From an uncultured Prevotellaceae bacterium (lineage in GTDB: Bacteria; Bacteroidota; Bacteroidia; Bacteroidales; Bacteroidaceae), in the NCBI GenBank assembly GCA_900313705.1, contig OMSJ01000018.1:1-45408 (forward strand): a stretch of DNA of 45,408 nucleotides. The letters run 5' to 3'. Below the pieces are notes generated by a model. The model ran no database searches. It saw only the letters and a program-made list of their open reading frames with translations, and was not told the DNA's origin. The first letter of the stretch is position 1. Every line of letters starts with the position of its first letter. This document shows, piece after piece, positions 16,511-26,612 of the stretch. The position numbers were made by a program, and so were the translations under genes.

Positions 16511-17881
16511 ATGCAGATAAAGGCAGTATATTTCGTGGGCATTGGCGGCATTGGCATGAGTGCCATTGCACGCTACTTCTTGAATAGTGGCATTGCTGTG
16601 GGTGGTTATGACAGGGTGCCGAGCGACCTGACTGAGCAGCTTCGCAAGGAAGGTGCCTTGGTCCATTACGAGGATGATGTGAATCTCATCCCTGCACCAT
16701 GCCGCGACAAGGAGAGCACGCTCGTGGTCTATACGCCTGCCATTCCTGCAGAGCACTCCGAGCTGACCTTCTTCCGCGAGCAGGGCTTCGAGATTCAGAA
16801 GCGTGCCCAAGTGCTTGGCACCTTGACACGTGCTCTCAAGGGACTCTGCGTGGCTGGTACGCATGGAAAGACGACTACGTCGAGCATGGCAGCTCACATG
16901 CTCCATCAGAGTCATGTCGATTGCAATGCCTTCCTTGGTGGCATTGCGAAGAACTACGGCACGAACTACATACTGAGCAAGAAGAGTCCCTTCGTGGTTA
17001 TCGAGGCGGATGAGTTCGACCGTTCTTTCCATTGGCTTACGCCTTACGCCAGTGTCATCACAGCCACCGATGCCGACCATCTCGACATCTACGGTACTGA
17101 AGAAGCTTATCTCGAGAGCTTCCGCAAGTACAGCAGCCTCATTCTCCCTGGAGGCTATCTCATCTTGCACACAGGGCTGAAGATGCAGCCCGACGTGCAG
17201 GAAGGTGTTACAGTCTATACCTACAGTCGTGAGCAAGGTGATTTCCATGCAGAGAACATACACATTGGCGACGGACGCATTACCTTCGACCTTGTTTCAC
17301 CGCTGGGCAACATCACAGACATCGACCTCGGTGTGCCGGTCAGCATCAACATAGAGAATGGCATTGCTGCAATGGCATTGGCACAGGTGGCTGGTGCTAC
17401 GGCAGAAGAGATACGCCAGGGTATGGCTTCCTTCAAGGGAGTTGACCGTCGCTTCGACTTCCACATCCGGACAGGCCGTATGGCCTACTTGAGCGACTAT
17501 GCCCATCATCCCGAGGAGATACGCCGCAGCCTGGAGAGCATATGCGAGCTCTATCGTGGGCGTCGCATCAAGGCCATCTTCCAACCACACTTATATACCC
17601 GTACCCGTGACTTCTATCACGAGTTTGCGGATGCTCTCTCGCTGGTCGATGATGTCTGCATCGTGGACATCTATCCGGCACGCGAGGAGCCCATCCCTGG
17701 CGTGACGAGTGCCCTCATATACGACAATTTGCGCCCTGGCGTCAAGCGGCAGATGTGTCGCAAGGACGACATCCTCGACGTTGTGCGGCAAGGTGGGTTC
17801 GATGTGCTGGTCACGCTCGGAGCAGGCGACATTGAGAACTATGCATCACAGATAACTGAAATACTGCAACCACAATCATGA
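16511..17881 (+). CDS. murC: UDP-N-acetylmuramate--L-alanine ligase MurC
   Basis: 456 residues. N-terminal nucleotide-binding GIGGIGMSAIARYF (about 11-24), ATP loop AGTHGKTTTSSMAA near 117-130, EADEFDRSFHWL near 162-173, TDADHLDIYG near 186-195, and C-terminal YAHHPEEIRRSL near 329-340. It adds the first amino acid, L-alanine, to UDP-MurNAc in the cytoplasm. Its TGA overlaps the ftsQ ATG in an ATGA junction (17878-17881), so the two are probably translationally coupled. Confidence 0.98.
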   Translation: MQIKAVYFVGIGGIGMSAIARYFLNSGIAVGGYDRVPSDLTEQLRKEGALVHYEDDVNLIPAPCRDKESTLVVYTPAIPAEHSELTFFREQGFEIQKRAQVLGTLTRALKGLCVAGTHGKTTTSSMAAHMLHQSHVDCNAFLGGIAKNYGTNYILSKKSPFVVIEADEFDRSFHWLTPYASVITATDADHLDIYGTEEAYLESFRKYSSLILPGGYLILHTGLKMQPDVQEGVTVYTYSREQGDFHAENIHIGDGRITFDLVSPLGNITDIDLGVPVSINIENGIAAMALAQVAGATAEEIRQGMASFKGVDRRFDFHIRTGRMAYLSDYAHHPEEIRRSLESICELYRGRRIKAIFQPHLYTRTRDFYHEFADALSLVDDVCIVDIYPAREEPIPGVTSALIYDNLRPGVKRQMCRKDDILDVVRQGGFDVLVTLGAGDIENYASQITEILQPQS

Positions 17882-18621
17882 AGACAGCTTTCAAGATATT
17901 CCTCCTGCTGGCAGTCGTGGGTTACCTCGTGGTTGCCGTCTGGAAGTTCGCAGACCAGGCAGAGGACAGAACCTGCGAGGGAGTTCGCGTCGAGATTCTG
18001 GACAGCATCCCGGACGGCTTCATTACCGACGAGTATATACGCTCCATCCTGACGCGCAACAAAATCTCGCCCGAAGGAATGAAGATCAGCGAAGTCAACT
18101 TGGAGAAGATAGAAAAGCTGATGCTCGAGGAGTCACATATAGAGCGTGCCTCCTGCTACTATGATGCTGCGGGCAAACTCTACATTCGGGTTGTGCCGCA
18201 GCAGCCGATACTGCATGTCATCAGTCAACAGGGCGAGGACTACTACTTGTCCAGCACTGGCCTGACGATGCCGACGGCTGGCTTCAACGTCGATCTCTGT
18301 GTAGCTACGGGCAACATCACGAAGAAGTTTGCTGCCGAGCATCTGCTGGAGCTTGCACGATTCATCCACGACGACCTCTTCTGGAGCGAGCAGATAGAAC
18401 AGTTGCACGTCGTCAGTCCCGAACAGATAGAGCTCTACCCGCGTGTGGGGCAGCATGTCATCGACCTGGGTAACGAGGATAATTTCCAGGAGAAGCTTCA
18501 CCGCTTGCGCATCTTCTATCGTGAAGGGCTTGAACGTGTGGGGTGGAACAAATATAAGAAGATAAGCCTGGCTTACGACGACCAGGTGGTATGTACTAAA
18601 GCCAACAACATAAAAAAGTAA
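17878..18621 (+). CDS. ftsQ: Cell division protein FtsQ/DivIB-like
   Basis: 247 residues with one N-terminal membrane helix (about 5-24), then a periplasmic part. The region after the helix (GVRVEILDSIPDGFITDEYIRSIL, then LEESHIERASCYYDAAGKLYIRVVPQQPILHV) is the POTRA-like and beta domain pattern of FtsQ, including the late QQPILHV stretch. FtsQ links early and late divisome proteins. It overlaps murC by 4 bp and is 5 bp from ftsA, which supports co-transcription. Confidence 0.93.
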   Translation: MKTAFKIFLLLAVVGYLVVAVWKFADQAEDRTCEGVRVEILDSIPDGFITDEYIRSILTRNKISPEGMKISEVNLEKIEKLMLEESHIERASCYYDAAGKLYIRVVPQQPILHVISQQGEDYYLSSTGLTMPTAGFNVDLCVATGNITKKFAAEHLLELARFIHDDLFWSEQIEQLHVVSPEQIELYPRVGQHVIDLGNEDNFQEKLHRLRIFYREGLERVGWNKYKKISLAYDDQVVCTKANNIKK

Positions 18622-18626
18622 ATAAT

Positions 18627-19982
18627 ATGGGAGCAGAAAAAGACATCATCATTGCCGTAGAGCTGGCATCGACAGCTATACGCGCTATTGCAGGCAAGCG
18701 GGAACCCGACGGCAGCATGCAGGTACTTGCCTTTGCCCAGGAAGAATCGTCTAACACCATCCGCAAGGGTGTCATAGACAACATCGACAAGACGACTCAG
18801 GCGCTGTCACGTGTGGTTGCCAGGCTGGGCGAAAAGCTGAACGTGCGGGTCAACAGCATCTATGTCGGGCTGGGCGGTCAGTCGCTGCGCTCAGTGCACA
18901 ACCGTGTACTTCTGCAGTTCGACGGACTGGAACTCCTTTCGCACAAGACCATTGACAAGATGCGCGACACGAACAGTGGCGTGGTCTATCCCAATGCCGA
19001 AATCAAGGAAGTGGTGCCTCAGGAATTCACCATTGGCAGCCGTAGCGTCATCGACCCCGTCGGTATGCAGGCTGAGGCGATAGAGGCTAACTTTGTCAAC
19101 ATCATCGCACGCACCACGCTCGAGGAGAATATCCGCAAGTGTGTGACAGCCGCCGGCCTGGAGGTGCAGGAAGTGTTCATCTCGCCGCTGTGTCTGGCTA
19201 ATGCCTTGCTCACTGCCAACGAGAAGCGCTCCGGCTGTGCGCTGGTCGATATGGGAGCCGACACGACTACGGTGAGCGTCTATGTCAACAATATCCTTCG
19301 TCATCTGTGCGTCATACCGCTTGGCGGTTCCAACGTGACGAGCGACATCACCAGCCTTAAGGTGGAAGCCGAGGAAGCTGAGGAACTGAAGAAGAAGTAC
19401 GGCACTGCCTACCGCTCTGACAGCGAGGACAAGACGGGTCAGAAGGTCAGCCTGAGCTTTGGCCGCACGGAGGACGAGGAGAAGCTGCAGGAGATTGTCG
19501 AGGCCCGCTACGAGGAGATTATTGCCAATGTATGCCACCACATTTCGGCCTACAAGGACAAGATGCTCTCGGGCATTATCCTGACGGGCGGTGCCGCACG
19601 CATTCCAGACCTCCCGAAGGCTTTCTCCAGACAGACAGGAGGAGACCTCAATGTGCGCATCGCCAAGGGACTGCCCGACAATGTCAACGTTTCCTTTGGT
19701 GTGCAGGTAGGCGACCCGGACCGTCTCTACACGCTCTATTCCCTGCTGCTGGCAGGCAAGGAGAATTGTGTGGGTGAAGTTTCCGAGGACCCCGTACAGA
19801 AGACCTTCGACTTCGAGAAGAAGGAAGAACCGGTTGCGCCGGAGGTTCCGGATGTTGAGGAAAAGCCAGAAACGCCCGAACCTCAGGAGAAGGAGAAGAA
19901 GCCGTCTGCCTTTGGCCGCATCTGGAAGACCTTCGAGAAGATGCTTTCCGATGAACCGGATACAGAAGACGATAAATACTGA
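18627..19982 (+). CDS. ftsA: Cell division protein FtsA (actin-like FtsZ membrane anchor)
   Basis: 451 residues. Actin-fold motifs: IIAVELASTAIRAIAG near 7-22 (phosphate 1), ALVDMGADTTTVSVY near 206-220 (phosphate 2), and GIILTGGAARIPDLP near 314-328 (adenosine). The C-terminus has a long acidic and proline-containing linker (about 395-430) and ends with a probable amphipathic membrane-binding helix (FGRIWKTFEKMLS). FtsA tethers FtsZ filaments to the membrane. No start other than ATG 18627 is needed. Confidence 0.97.
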   Translation: MGAEKDIIIAVELASTAIRAIAGKREPDGSMQVLAFAQEESSNTIRKGVIDNIDKTTQALSRVVARLGEKLNVRVNSIYVGLGGQSLRSVHNRVLLQFDGLELLSHKTIDKMRDTNSGVVYPNAEIKEVVPQEFTIGSRSVIDPVGMQAEAIEANFVNIIARTTLEENIRKCVTAAGLEVQEVFISPLCLANALLTANEKRSGCALVDMGADTTTVSVYVNNILRHLCVIPLGGSNVTSDITSLKVEAEEAEELKKKYGTAYRSDSEDKTGQKVSLSFGRTEDEEKLQEIVEARYEEIIANVCHHISAYKDKMLSGIILTGGAARIPDLPKAFSRQTGGDLNVRIAKGLPDNVNVSFGVQVGDPDRLYTLYSLLLAGKENCVGEVSEDPVQKTFDFEKKEEPVAPEVPDVEEKPETPEPQEKEKKPSAFGRIWKTFEKMLSDEPDTEDDKY

Positions 19983-20010
19983 TACGTTTCACCCCTAAAA
20001 CGACATAGCT

Positions 20011-21321
20011 ATGGCAGAAGATAAGACAATAAAGCCCATGGGAGGCATCAACTTCAATTTCCGTCAGACGGAGAACCCTTGCATCATCAAGGTGGTGGGC
20101 GTAGGCGGCGGTGGCGGCAATGCCATCAACCACATGTACCGCGAAGGCATACACGACGTGACCTATGTCGTGTGCAACACGGATAAGAAGGCACTCAGCG
20201 ACTCGCCTGTCCCCAATCACCTGCAGTTGGGCAAGGACGGCCTTGGGGCAGGAAACAACCCTGCTGTGGGGCGCCTCAGGGCTGAGGAGAGCATCGAAGA
20301 CATCAAGGCGATGCTCAACGACGGCACACGCATGGTGTTCATCACGGCAGGCATGGGCGGCGGCACCGGTACAGGAGCGGCTCCCGTCATTGCTCAGTGT
20401 GCCAAAGATGCTGGCATCCTGACCGTCGGCATCGTCACCATTCCCTTCAAGTTCGAGGGCAACAAGAAAATCAATCAGGCTCTCGACGGTGTGGAGGAGA
20501 TTGCCAAGCATGTAGATGCCCTGCTGGTCATCAACAACGAGCGTCTCCGCGAGATTTATCCCGAACTTACCGTCATCAATGCCTTTGCCAAGGCAGACGA
20601 CACGCTGAGCATCGCTGCTAAGAGCATCGCAGAAATCATCACCATGCACGGCACCATCAACCTGGACTTCCAGGATGTCACGACGGTCCTCAAGGACGGC
20701 GGCGTGGCTATCATGAGTACCGGCTATGGCGAGGGCGAGAACCGCGTCACAAAGGCCATCGACGAGGCTCTCAACAGCCCGTTGCTCAACAACAACGACA
20801 TCTTCAACTCCCGTAAGGTCCTGCTCAACATCAACTTCTGCAGTGAGAACGAGACAGGCAACCTGATGATGGAGGAGATGAACGAGGTGAACGACTTCAT
20901 GAGCCGCTTCCGCCGTGACGTAGAGACGAAGTGGGGTCTGGCTACCGACAGTTCGCTTGGCGACAAAGTGAAGATTACGCTGCTTGCCACAGGCTTCGGC
21001 CTGCAGAACGTGCCAGGCGTCAGGAGCATCGTGGAGCAAAAGGAGCAGGAAAGGACCGCTGCCGACCAGGAGCGCGAGGACTACAACGAGGAGCGGGCAG
21101 GCTTCTATTACGGCTCATCGACAGGCTCTCCCGTCCGTCGGCGCCGTCACAACACCTACATCTTCACCGACGATGACCTCGACAACGACGACATCATCTC
21201 GATGGTCGATGCACGTCCTGCCTACAACCGCACCAAGGAGGAAATCAGCAAAATCAAGGAGAAGAGCTGCCCTACACCAGAGGCTGAAACTCCGGCGATG
21301 GGAATACCCTTTAACTTATAA
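20011..21321 (+). CDS. ftsZ: Cell division GTPase FtsZ
   Basis: 436 residues. The tubulin/FtsZ GTPase core has VGVGGGGGNAINHM near 29-42, the signature GMGGGTGTGAAPVIA near 112-126, and NDD/NRVxxAID-like catalytic region around 245. After residue 320 comes a charged linker (EQKEQERTAADQEREDYNEER) and a short tail ending GIPFNL, which should be the conserved C-terminal peptide binding FtsA. It forms the Z ring. It lies 28 bp after ftsA and is the last gene of the cluster; ddl, murF and ftsB are absent, as usual in Bacteroidetes clusters. Confidence 0.98.
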   Translation: MAEDKTIKPMGGINFNFRQTENPCIIKVVGVGGGGGNAINHMYREGIHDVTYVVCNTDKKALSDSPVPNHLQLGKDGLGAGNNPAVGRLRAEESIEDIKAMLNDGTRMVFITAGMGGGTGTGAAPVIAQCAKDAGILTVGIVTIPFKFEGNKKINQALDGVEEIAKHVDALLVINNERLREIYPELTVINAFAKADDTLSIAAKSIAEIITMHGTINLDFQDVTTVLKDGGVAIMSTGYGEGENRVTKAIDEALNSPLLNNNDIFNSRKVLLNINFCSENETGNLMMEEMNEVNDFMSRFRRDVETKWGLATDSSLGDKVKITLLATGFGLQNVPGVRSIVEQKEQERTAADQEREDYNEERAGFYYGSSTGSPVRRRRHNTYIFTDDDLDNDDIISMVDARPAYNRTKEEISKIKEKSCPTPEAETPAMGIPFNL

Positions 21322-21329
21322 AAAAGCCA

Positions 21330-21341
21330 CGGGATAACCCG
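21330..21341 (+). terminator. Small hairpin after ftsZ
   Basis: CGGG-ATAA-CCCG, 8 bp after the ftsZ stop codon, without a T run. Together with the GC hairpin at 21357-21380 it may end dcw transcription; this is weakly supported. Confidence 0.3.
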
Positions 21342-21356
21342 CAAAAGCATCTCTTT

Positions 21357-21468
21357 CCCCCTCTCTCTCCGGGGAGGGGGTAAAATAAGTACGCGTACTT
21401 AGACGGATAAGTACACGTACTTATTGTGACAAGTACACGTACTTATGGCCACAAGTACGCGTACTTTT
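21357..21468 (+). repeat. GC hairpin plus four-unit 22-bp palindromic array, copy 3 (ftsZ/recO)
   Basis: CCCCCTC (21357-21363) and GAGGGGG (21374-21380) form the hairpin. Units start at 21387, 21409, 21431 and 21453 at exact 22-bp spacing. It lies between the convergent 3' ends of ftsZ and recO. The current recO stop codon falls inside unit 2, so the array is translated on the minus strand as the new recO tail. Confidence 0.95.
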
Positions 21469-22236
21469 TTCTCTATAGGGCATTATCCCAGTACCTCCCG
21501 CAGTACCGAGAGCGAGCGCAGGTTGCGGAACTCCGGCACGTGCAGTTGGTAGTAGAGGGTCAGCAGGTCGAGTATGCGTGAGGGTCAGCAGGTCGAGTAT
21601 GCGTGAGCGTTGCTGACGCGTCAGGCGGAATTTGTGCATGTTGCGTAGGTTCATCTTAAGCAGTTTTGAGAGCGCAGCAGCTTCCTCATTTTTGATGTAG
21701 GCACCATGAGGCGGCTCCGTGCTGGTGGCTATGCTTTCACGCAGGTCGAAATAGGGCAGGCTTTCCCTGCCCTTTATGTTTGGCCAGAAGCCCAGATAAA
21801 AGGTCAGACGGGTGAGGAAAGCTATATGGAAGTTGGCAATGCCTTCGTTGGCAGCATCGAGCCATTGCAGACTATATAATATATAATGGTATAGGTCGGG
21901 GTTCTGTACCTCGCTGCGCAGTGCGTCGTGCAGGAACTCGGACAGGAAGAGTGCCACTGTCTCCTTTATCGGGTCATAAGGCAGGGAGGTGTAGCAATGG
22001 GACATGTGCAGTTCCTGAATCCTCTGCAGCGAGGCAGACGGGCGATAGTCAAACACCAATTCAATGATGTTGAGCGGCCGCAACAATGTGGCGTGTAGGC
22101 CTCCCTTGCGCTGCTGTCGGCGGTCGCGCACCAGAAACGACAAACTGCCGTGCGACAAGGTGAAAATATCTACAATGGCGCTGTCGTCATTGTAGCGGTT
22201 GTAGTGTAGCACGATGCCATTTGTTGTCTCAAGCAT
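21421..22236 (-). CDS. recO: DNA repair protein RecO with a frameshifted, replaced C-terminus
   Basis: 271 residues. The N-terminal OB-fold region (TNGIVLHYNRYNDDSAIVDIFT, GSLSFLVR) and the helical middle (KETVALFLSEFLHDALR) identify RecO, which helps load RecA at gaps. From about residue 213 onward the frame is altered by a perfect 25-bp tandem duplication at 21556-21605. With one copy removed the frame would read LLTLYYQLHVPEFRNLRSL and stop at 21485-21483, a normal RecO end; as it stands the protein runs on through copy 3 of the 22-bp array. The shifted tail (TLTHTRPADPLLPTARAG and onward) has no family resemblance. It could be a real mutation, a reversible slippage state or an assembly artefact. 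Confidence 0.9.
   Translation of the reverse strand: MLETTNGIVLHYNRYNDDSAIVDIFTLSHGSLSFLVRDRRQQRKGGLHATLLRPLNIIELVFDYRPSASLQRIQELHMSHCYTSLPYDPIKETVALFLSEFLHDALRSEVQNPDLYHYILYSLQWLDAANEGIANFHIAFLTRLTFYLGFWPNIKGRESLPYFDLRESIATSTEPPHGAYIKNEEAAALSKLLKMNLRNMHKFRLTRQQRSRILDLLTLTHTRPADPLLPTARAGVPQPALALGTAGGTGIMPYREKSTRTCGHKYVYLSQ
21556..21605. repeat. Perfect 25-bp tandem duplication inside recO
   Basis: Bases 21556-21580 and 21581-21605 are identical. Twenty-five is not a multiple of three, so the second copy shifts the recO frame. Confidence 0.97.
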
Positions 22237-22287
22237 AGCCCGTTTTAATTCCCCCTTAGAAGACGAGAATTTTTAGTTTCTTCCTTA

Positions 22288-22295
22288 CAAAGTTA
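22288..22295 (-). promoter_or_regulatory. -7 element of recO
   Basis: TAACTTTG on the minus strand, 52 bp upstream of the recO start. The -33 element is not obvious. Confidence 0.5.
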
Positions 22296-22367
22296 ACAAA
22301 AAAGAGTCATTCATAACCTCGTTAACAAGAAAAATGCACATGAAAGGAGATTTTTTCTTGAATTTAT

Positions 22368-22398
22368 TTTGTCAGTCTCAGAAAAAGCAGTAACTTTG
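22368..22398 (+). promoter_or_regulatory. Promoter of tRNA-Glu and probably rpsT
   Basis: TTTG at 22368-22371 and TAACTTTG at 22391-22398, separated by 19 bp, the best match in this window to the Bacteroidetes consensus. The tRNA begins 53 bp after the -7 element. Confidence 0.8.
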
Positions 22399-22451
22399 CA
22401 CCCGCAATTGAGACACCATGCTCAAAAGCACAGGCTGAAGGCCGACGGTAA

Positions 22452-22523
22452 GGTCCCTTCGTCTATCGGTTAGGACGAGAGATTTTCATTCTCTAAAGAG
22501 GAGTTCGACTCTCCTAGGGACTA
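22452..22523 (+). tRNA. tRNA-Glu (anticodon UUC)
   Basis: A 72-nt cloverleaf. The acceptor arm pairs GGTCCCT with AGGGACT (one G-U). The anticodon stem AGAGA/TCTCT encloses the loop TTTTCAT with anticodon TTC at 22485-22487. The T arm is GGAG-TTCGACT-CTCC. The discriminator is A at 22523 and CCA is not encoded, so it must be added. Confidence 0.95.
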
Positions 22524-22524
22524 C

Positions 22525-22550
22525 AATCGCAAGTGGAAGCACTTGCGATT
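22525..22550 (+). other. Perfect 11-bp hairpin between tRNA-Glu and rpsT
   Basis: AATCGCAAGTG pairs with CACTTGCGATT around a GAAG loop. No T run follows, so it is more likely an RNA processing or stability element in a tRNA-rpsT transcript than a terminator. Confidence 0.55.
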
Positions 22551-22599
22551 AAGATTAAAGAATAAGGAATATAATAATATAAGGTAATAAAATAATAAA

Positions 22600-22854
22600 A
22601 TGGCTAATCACAAATCATCATTAAAGCGCATCCGCCAGGAGGAGAAGAGAAGACTCCATAACCGGTATTACGCAAAGACCATGCGTAACGCAGTGCGCAA
22701 GCTTCGTGCTACCACCGACAAGGCAGCAGCACTCGAGATGTATCCCAGCGTTCAGAAGGCTCTTGACAAGTTGGCAAAGATCAACGTCATTCACAAGAAC
22801 AAGGCTTCAAACCTGAAGAGCAAGCTGGCTACATACATCCAGAAGCTCGGCTAA
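22600..22854 (+). CDS. rpsT: 30S ribosomal protein S20
   Basis: 84 residues, normal for S20. The N-terminus [22 protein letters not shown] and the end [17 protein letters not shown] are diagnostic of this all-helical, lysine-rich protein, which binds 16S rRNA early in 30S assembly. It probably shares the tRNA-Glu promoter, with the hairpin at 22525 between them. A clear intrinsic terminator follows at 22884. Confidence 0.98.
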   Translation: MANHKSSLKRIRQEEKRRLHNRYYAKTMRNAVRKLRATTDKAAALEMYPSVQKALDKLAKINVIHKNKASNLKSKLATYIQKLG

Positions 22855-22883
22855 CAAGCCACCATCTTTTCGCTATAACGGAT

Positions 22884-22916
22884 AAAGGCAGTTCCCAAAG
22901 GAGCTGCCTTTTTTTT
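22884..22916 (+). terminator. Intrinsic terminator of rpsT
   Basis: AAAGGCAGTTCC pairs with GGAGCTGCCTTT (one G-U) around a short loop and runs directly into eight T residues. Confidence 0.9.
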
Positions 22917-22923
22917 AGCTAAT

Positions 22924-23085
22924 TGGACCAATAAGGCCCATGAGTCTCTAATGGGACCCATAAGCCCTATATGCCCTATGAGCCCCATGAGCCCCATGAG
23001 CCCAATGGGCCCTATGAGCCCTATAAGCCCTATGAGCCCAATAGGGCCCATGAGCCCAATAAGCCCCATGAGCCCCATAGCATGC
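22924..23085. repeat. 9-bp tandem repeat between rpsT and gyrB
   Basis: About eighteen imperfect units of the CCCATAAGC / CCCCATGAG family, the longest non-coding array here. It sits in the convergent gap between the rpsT terminator and the gyrB stop codon. No gene is seen; the open frames across it are just Ser-Pro-Met and Gly-Leu-Met triplets. Confidence 0.93.
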
Positions 23086-23098
23086 TTTATAGGCTCGC

Positions 23099-25084
<1,986 letters not shown>

Positions 25085-25108
25085 TTAGGTATCTCTTAAT
25101 TTCGCATA

Positions 25109-25139
25109 CAAAGGTACAACTTTTCTTTCACATTTGCAA
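25109..25139 (-). promoter_or_regulatory. gyrB promoter
   Basis: On the minus strand, TTG (25139-25137) and TACCTTTG (25116-25109) are separated by 20 bp. The start codon is about 33 bp downstream. Confidence 0.75.
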
Positions 25140-25198
25140 GCAAATGCGGAAGAAAGTTACGAATCAACCCTATCCTGTTGAAAAACGAGGCACGGCAT

Positions 25199-25264
25199 GT
25201 TGGCCAATTAGGTACAGCTAGTTGCTCAGTTAGGTACAGCTAGTTGCCCAATTAGGTGCGGTGT
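25199..25264. repeat. Three 22-bp tandem units upstream of gyrB
   Basis: Units start at 25199, 25221 and 25243; the first two end in TTAGGTACAGCTA and the third diverges at its end. The sequence differs from the AAGTACACGTACTTAT arrays although the 22-bp period is the same. The remainder of the gap (25265-25470) shows no gene or clear site. Confidence 0.85.
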
Positions 25265-25472
25265 GTTTGCAAAGTAGCTTATTCCTCTGTCCCTTTTAGC
25301 TTTCGCGACCCTGGAAAGATTCCCTGTATCCTTTGATAATTAGCTTCTTCTTTGAAGCGAAATATCTTGACACTTTGTGCTCTCAATGAGGCTTAATGGA
25401 GAGTTCGGAGAAAGGTAGAAGCGTGTGTGCTCTGCCTGCTTTTACCTGGTCCCCTGCTTGCGCTTCAGACAT

Positions 25473-25500
25473 AAAAAAACGGTCGCTGTTGGGCGACCGT
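25473..25500 (-). terminator. Intrinsic terminator of the BspA-like gene
   Basis: Read on the minus strand, ACGGTCGC and GCGACCGT form an 8-bp stem with a 6-nt loop, followed by a run of T. It lies 19 bp after the stop codon. Confidence 0.9.
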
Positions 25501-25518
25501 CGTTATCGTTGCGATACA

Positions 25519-26268
25519 TCAGTTGGACGAGGTGGGCACATCCAGCTTGATGTCGTCGGACTTCTCTGTGTATTCTTCGATGAAGAACTCACGCCACATG
25601 GCGTTGTCCTTGTACGACTTGATGTTCGAGGGAACATAGACTGTGCACCATGTGCGGTCCACCTTCGAGAAGGCATTGGGCTCGCACTCAGGAGCCGTCT
25701 TTGCCAGACAGTAGATGGAGATGAGCGAGGTGCAGCGCGAGAAGGCTTCTTCGCCGATGTTTGTCACGCTTGCAGGAATGACGACACCTTTCAGCGATTT
25801 GCAACCGAAGAAGGTCTCATTCTCTATCACCAGAATCCCTTTCGGGAGCACCATCTGAGTGAGGGACGAACAGCCTTCGAAGGCTCCCATACCTATCTCT
25901 TGTACGCTGGCAGGCATGTTGACGCTCGTCATGGAACTGCAGTTGAAGAAGGCAAAGCTCTTGATGGCTGTGATGGTGTTGGGGATGGTGATGGACGTGA
26001 TGGATGCGCAGTCGCGGAAAGCGTAGTCGCCAATGGAAACTACGTTGAAGGTCTTTCCGTTGTAAGTTATTGTGGCAGGTATGTTGATGGTACCTGTGTA
26101 TGCTGCGTGGTTCTGGTCGGAGAACACTTTATTGGTCACTTCAACCTCGGTGGCCGAGATACGGCTGTAGTAGATGCCGTCCACTTCGCAGTCGTAGGCG
26201 ACGGCGTAAGGCGTGGCTGCAAACAGAGTTGCCACCGTGACAAAGAATGTAATGAGAGTCCTTTTCAT
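25519..26268 (-). CDS. Exported BspA-like leucine-rich repeat protein (LRR_5 type)
   Basis: 249 residues. Signal peptide MKRTLITFFVTVATLFAATPYAVA, then a short strand-rich cap (YDCEVDGIYYSRI) and about five LRR_5/BspA repeats of roughly 23 residues with the pattern SIGDYAFRDCASITSITIPN, ending with a capping segment (TWCTVYVPSNIKSYKDNAMW). Such proteins are common on the surface of oral and gut Bacteroidales, where some mediate adhesion. This one is short and lacks an obvious sorting tail or lipobox, so its final location is unclear. It is a single-gene unit with its own promoter and terminator. Confidence 0.9.
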   Translation of the reverse strand: MKRTLITFFVTVATLFAATPYAVAYDCEVDGIYYSRISATEVEVTNKVFSDQNHAAYTGTINIPATITYNGKTFNVVSIGDYAFRDCASITSITIPNTITAIKSFAFFNCSSMTSVNMPASVQEIGMGAFEGCSSLTQMVLPKGILVIENETFFGCKSLKGVVIPASVTNIGEEAFSRCTSLISIYCLAKTAPECEPNAFSKVDRTWCTVYVPSNIKSYKDNAMWREFFIEEYTEKSDDIKLDVPTSSN

Positions 26269-26314
26269 TTACCGAATTATGTTTGTTTTTATAGAATCTA
26301 TTCCAAATTCGCGG

Positions 26315-26322
26315 CAAAGTTA
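26315..26322 (-). promoter_or_regulatory. -7 element of the BspA-like gene
   Basis: TAACTTTG on the minus strand, about 47 bp upstream of the start codon at 26268. Confidence 0.55.
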
Positions 26323-26425
26323 ATGAATAATTTTCTATAGTGATACATTTTCCCCTAAAATTTTTCACACATTGCAGAAAAACATCAAATTCCCTAATGC
26401 TTTGAGCCTATCTGTAAGTCGTCAG

Positions 26426-26459
26426 GAGGAAGGTTTGTTTCGTGTGAACGTCCTTCCTC
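26426..26459. other. Hairpin upstream of the AraC-type regulator promoter
   Basis: GAGGAAGG (26426-26433) and CCTTCCTC (26452-26459) form an 8-bp inverted repeat with an 18-bp centre. It lies about 75 bp upstream of the -33 element and could be an operator. Nothing else was seen in the 344-bp gap apart from the two promoters. Confidence 0.45.
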
Positions 26460-26534
26460 AAAGAAAGAGACAGACACCGGTATCCTGTATTAAAATATGT
26501 TAATGGGGGGTAGTAAAGAAACGCTATTAAAATG

Positions 26535-26566
26535 TTGCACGTTTAGAGAAAAAAGTATTATCTTTG
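26535..26566 (+). promoter_or_regulatory. Promoter of the AraC-type regulator gene
   Basis: TTG at 26535-26537 and TATCTTTG at 26559-26566, 21 bp apart. The ATG is at 26613, giving a leader of about 40 nt. Confidence 0.65.
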
Positions 26567-26612
26567 CAACGGAAAAGCCTTCATGTATATAAATGTGTAA
26601 ACTAAAACTACT

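Noticed and set aside
19684-21039. Open frame of 451 codons on the minus strand opposite ftsA/ftsZ
   Set aside because: Antisense to conserved ftsA and ftsZ; no recognisable domain or promoter.
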